Below, one piece after another: positions 37,252 through 39,833 of a stretch of DNA of 39,833 bases; position 1 is the first letter of the stretch, and each line of letters begins with the position of its first letter. The position numbers were made by a program, and so were the translations under genes. The notes beneath the pieces are model-generated. The model saw only the letters and a program-made list of their open reading frames with translations, was not told the DNA's origin and did no database searches. The DNA comes from Planctomycetota bacterium (GTDB lineage Bacteria > Planctomycetota > Planctomycetia > Planctomycetales > Planctomycetaceae): assembly GCA_030836185.1 (NCBI GenBank), contig JAURQH010000036.1, forward strand, positions 1 to 39,833, read 5' to 3'.

Positions 37252-37875
37252 TCAAGGAATCTCGGAACTCGCCTGCCGGGTTGTCAACAACGCTTCCGAT
37301 TCACGGCCCATTCGTTCGCAGATGGCGGCGGTTTCGTTGAAGTCGACTTCTAATGCTGAAATCTGTTCCGGTTTGACCATCGCCACGCTGCCGTTCCATG
37401 GGTCGGGAGCACCGGGAAGAAAGACGATCACCAAGCCATCTTCGGTGCGACCCGATTCGTATCCGATCTGAATGCGGTCCTGCAATTCGATACGAACCGG
37501 TTTCAATGATGGTGTCGCCGTGTCTCCACCAATGTTGCCGGCCAGGATGTCTTTATAAATGGCATATTTGGGAAACATCATCGTGAGTTGACGTTCGACA
37601 GTTTTGGTGAAACGCCGTGCGAATGCACGACGAGCTGCGATTCCGGCGAGAAAGCAAAGGCAAATCAGAATACCCAAAGCCATCAAAAACAGGATCGCAA
37701 TGCCGCTCGCCGAGCTGACCGGAATCATCTCTTTCAGTGGTTCGTAAATGACGATCACCAGCGAGTACACATACCCGAGAATGCCTCCGATGACAGCAAG
37801 GGGCAGCAAAAACAACAAGCCACCGATGGCCGTCGTTCTCAGAAATCGCCATGATTCGTTCACCTGTTCTTTCAT
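37252..37875 (-). CDS. DUF502 family membrane protein
   Basis: The 207-residue protein has two transmembrane segments near the N-terminus (about 15-42 GGLLFLLPLAVIGGILGYVY and 56-80 ASGIAILFLMALGILICLC) followed by a soluble domain with the DUF502 blocks PKYAIYKDI, GLVIVFLPGAPDPWNGSVAMV and PEQISALEVD. The function of the family is not established. The final residues are polar. It lies 27 bases before the end of the terC-like gene upstream, so the two are likely co-transcribed. Confidence 0.88.
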   Translation of the reverse strand: MKEQVNESWRFLRTTAIGGLLFLLPLAVIGGILGYVYSLVIVIYEPLKEMIPVSSASGIAILFLMALGILICLCFLAGIAARRAFARRFTKTVERQLTMMFPKYAIYKDILAGNIGGDTATPSLKPVRIELQDRIQIGYESGRTEDGLVIVFLPGAPDPWNGSVAMVKPEQISALEVDFNETAAICERMGRESEALLTTRQASSEIP

Positions 37876-37902
37876 GATTGATCAATCAATGTCGCTGCAA
37901 TA

Positions 37903-38664
37903 TTACGACTCTGTCGCTTCTGGATTTACATCGAGCGATTCGTGAAATTTGACGGCGGCTTTTTTCGACTTTCGAATTTTGAGGTTCAGCAGTTCGACGA
38001 AGACACTGAATCCCATGGCGAAATAGATGTATCCTTTGCTGATGTGTTGCCCAAAACCGTCGGCAATCAATGTGACACCGATCAGCAATAAGAAACTCAA
38101 TGCCAGCATCTTGACGGTCGGATGCTTTTCGACAAATCTGGCAATCGGTCCCGCTGAGACCAACATCACCAAGACAGCGACAATGACTGCGGCAATCATG
38201 ACGGCAATCTCGTCCACCATCGCCACGGCGGTAATCACGGAATCCAACGAGAATACCAAGTCGAGTATGAGGATTTGGATAATGACACTGGCAAAAGTTG
38301 CGTGATCTTTGACTTCGGTACGATCTTCTCCTTCCAGCTTGTGGTGAATCTCGGTTGTACTTTTCCCGACGAGGAAAATCCCCCCGATGATTAAGATCAT
38401 ATCTTTGCCGTTAAACTCATGCCCCATCAGCGAGAACAATTCTTTGGTCAATCCCATGATCCAACTGATGGCGAGCAGTAATAAAATTCGCGTACCCATC
38501 GCCAATAGAAGACCCAAGTTGCGAGCCTTGGCCTGCTGATTTTGCGGCAGCTTGCCGGAGAGGATCGAGATGAAGACGATGTTGTCGATGCCGAGGACAA
38601 TTTCGAGACTGGTGAGCGTCAGAAAGGCGACCCAGTTTGTCGGGTTCGTCAATAATTCCATCAT
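37903..38664 (-). CDS. TerC family integral membrane protein
   Basis: The 253-residue protein has seven or more hydrophobic segments and the TerC signatures LEIVLGIDNIVFISIL near the N-terminus and LDLVFSLDSVITAVAM in the middle, each with the paired acidic residue used for metal handling. TerC proteins are implicated in manganese export or metal loading of exoproteins and tellurite resistance; no tellurite cluster is present here. A double ATG starts the frame at 38664. The next gene downstream (DUF502) follows closely. Confidence 0.92.
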   Translation of the reverse strand: MMELLTNPTNWVAFLTLTSLEIVLGIDNIVFISILSGKLPQNQQAKARNLGLLLAMGTRILLLLAISWIMGLTKELFSLMGHEFNGKDMILIIGGIFLVGKSTTEIHHKLEGEDRTEVKDHATFASVIIQILILDLVFSLDSVITAVAMVDEIAVMIAAVIVAVLVMLVSAGPIARFVEKHPTVKMLALSFLLLIGVTLIADGFGQHISKGYIYFAMGFSVFVELLNLKIRKSKKAAVKFHESLDVNPEATES

Positions 38665-38824
38665 GACAGGCGTTCTGATTCCAGAAAGAGAATTTGCGAG
38701 TGAACACAGCCAATATGATAACGAACGAATGCGAATGATTCATGCGCACAATTGACCGATACGCATGAAGAGTGGTGAAAGATCACGCGAAGTTGTAGAA
38801 AGTCATGCTATCGCCGACAATTTC

Positions 38825-39376
38825 TCACTCATCCTTCGCTGGGGATTCTGTCTCAGGTTCTTCTTGCTCGGCAACTTCTCCGCCCGGGGGAGTGCCACTT
38901 TCGGCCGGTTCCACCATGCCGTCGTCATCTTCGTCAGATTCCGGGATCATTTCCGGTTCCGGTTCTGGTGGGGGATCAGAAGTCTCCACAAACAGAAGCG
39001 TGCCATCGTCATCGAGGATCAGCTTCATTTTGTATTCTTTGGCTAGGCTGAACCATTCCAAGGTTCGTGACTTGCGGAGATTTCCCTCCGGTTGTTCTTC
39101 CGAAACCACAGGTCCAAACTTGAGATACGATTGAGCCGATTCATACGTCAAAGATTGGCTATCATTTCCTGATTCGTCGATTTCCTTCATTTTATTAGCG
39201 AGGCCGCTGAGCGTCAGGTCGTAACCCAGTTTCGCCCGCGCTTCGATTCCCACGATGATGAGCCCGATGGCGATGGCTCCCCAAACAACCAACTTTTCCA
39301 ACGGATTGCGGGACGGCTTTTCGGAATTCGGTTGGGAAGATTCGTTTGACGGTGTCGCAGAATTGTCGCTCATCAT
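38825..39376 (-). CDS. Acidic single-span membrane protein of unknown function
   Basis: The 183-residue protein has a Ser/Asn-rich N-terminus (1-27), one transmembrane segment (about 29-46, LVVWGAIAIGLIIVGIEA), a ~85-residue soluble region (YESAQSYLKFGPVV...) and a strongly acidic Pro/Glu tail. I recognise no family; similar membrane-anchored acidic proteins are typical of planctomycetes. There are two possible ATG codons at 39376 and 39373. It lies 160 bases upstream of the TerC gene on the same strand. Confidence 0.7.
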   Translation of the reverse strand: MMSDNSATPSNESSQPNSEKPSRNPLEKLVVWGAIAIGLIIVGIEARAKLGYDLTLSGLANKMKEIDESGNDSQSLTYESAQSYLKFGPVVSEEQPEGNLRKSRTLEWFSLAKEYKMKLILDDDGTLLFVETSDPPPEPEPEMIPESDEDDDGMVEPAESGTPPGGEVAEQEEPETESPAKDE

Positions 39377-39833
39377 AGTGGCCCTATTTAAATACAGGCA
39401 TGACGTTGGGAGAAAATAACCGCTCGATCATACTCCTGCGGAAGTCCTGATGCAGCAAGATTTCTCCATTCATTTGATCATTCTTCAGTCCAGTCGTTGG
39501 ATCAGATCTTGACTGCTGAGTCTGGTAATTGGAAAAGATCTGAAAATCCTGAGAAAATTTGCAGTCCAAGTGCGTTGACTTAGAACCTTATGCCGATAAA
39601 ATCTGTTCTCCCCACATGGGGAACGCTGGGAAACACTCTTTCCCCTCGCGTCATTTCAACGCGAGACACTGGCCGTTTTTCGGTTCAATGTGCGTTTTGA
39701 TCTTTGGCAATTTGGTTGGTGGATAGATTGTGTGGCCCTTACAGGCTGAACGATTTGAGGCAGCTTGCTGTCGCAAGGAATTCAGTCTGTGTTGAGTTTG
39801 TGAGGCCGGCGTGATGAGGACGGAAGGCAGCTC
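39377..39833. other. Non-coding right edge with several perfect hairpins
   Basis: No credible gene is present. From 39610 there are consecutive perfect stem-loops: CCCC/GGGG at 39610-39621, GGGAAA/TTTCCC at 39628-39644 and CTCGCGT/ACGCGAG at 39645-39665. Further right, CAGGCTGAA and TTCAGTCTG (about 39741-39791) can form a nine-base stem. A structured RNA cut by the window end is possible, but I could not match it to tmRNA, RNase P, 6S or SRP RNA. The first half (39377-39600) shows nothing. Confidence 0.4.

Noticed and set aside
39780-39833. SRP RNA (GGAAGG tip) at the right edge
   Set aside because: The bases around GGAA do not match the conserved SRP core and the sequence ends before it could be tested.

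Overview
The window is chromosomal DNA from a planctomycete, most likely a member of Planctomycetales. I infer this from the protein set: a membrane-anchored prenyltransferase/squalene-oxidase-repeat protein, several lineage-type secreted proteins of unknown function, a class II ribonucleotide reductase, an RseP with a long PDZ tract, a C-terminal CxxCH cytochrome, loose gene packing and many intergenic palindromes. No rRNA or tRNA gene, CRISPR array or replication origin was seen, so the assignment rests on protein resemblance only.

Layout. The left edge (1-129) is the tail of an IS5-type transposase. Next come a secreted protein of unknown function, apparently without a standard start codon (561-2519, minus), and ftsH (minus). 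FtsH diverges from the dxr-rseP pair (5231-8433, plus; isoprenoid synthesis and intramembrane proteolysis). After a repeat-filled gap lie a small c-type cytochrome and an ABC1/UbiB-like kinase coupled to a short coiled-coil protein (9067-11630, minus). acsA (12022-13974) and an orphan GIY-YIG-type protein (14078-14716) follow on the plus strand.

Region 14.8-16.7 kb is the most dynamic part. A REP-associated tyrosine transposase (RAYT) is flanked by two terminal repeat half-sites. It is followed by a truncated copy of tag, a short repeat with the same two ends but no transposase, and an intact tag gene. Further copies of the ends lie at 8.9 and 23.4 kb. At least five other intergenic repeat families, most built as facing palindrome pairs, are scattered between genes.

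The centre holds a GlmM-type phosphohexomutase (minus) diverging from nrdJ (B12-dependent ribonucleotide reductase). The nrdJ leader has a good promoter, NrdR-box-like palindromes and a hairpin. From 23.1 to 30.1 kb all genes are on the minus strand: a small membrane protein, a UPF0173 hydrolase coupled to pgi, the prenyltransferase-repeat protein, a secreted lipase-like hydrolase and a membrane-tethered thioredoxin. An M3 oligopeptidase (30406-32493, plus) follows, then two adjacent small secreted proteins with symmetric cysteine pairs, a VOC protein and a small unknown. The right part (34.4-39.4 kb, minus) has a D-threonine-aldolase/D-serine-dehydratase-like PLP enzyme, a PhoD-like phosphatase, a DUF502 membrane protein, a TerC family protein and an acidic single-span protein. 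The last ~230 bases are non-coding and carry several perfect hairpins, a possible RNA gene cut by the edge.

Most genes are housekeeping. The best candidates for something less described are the RAYT element with its transposase-less derivatives and the tag duplication, the paired small Cys-rich secreted proteins, the non-AUG start at 2519, the nrdJ leader and the structured right edge.
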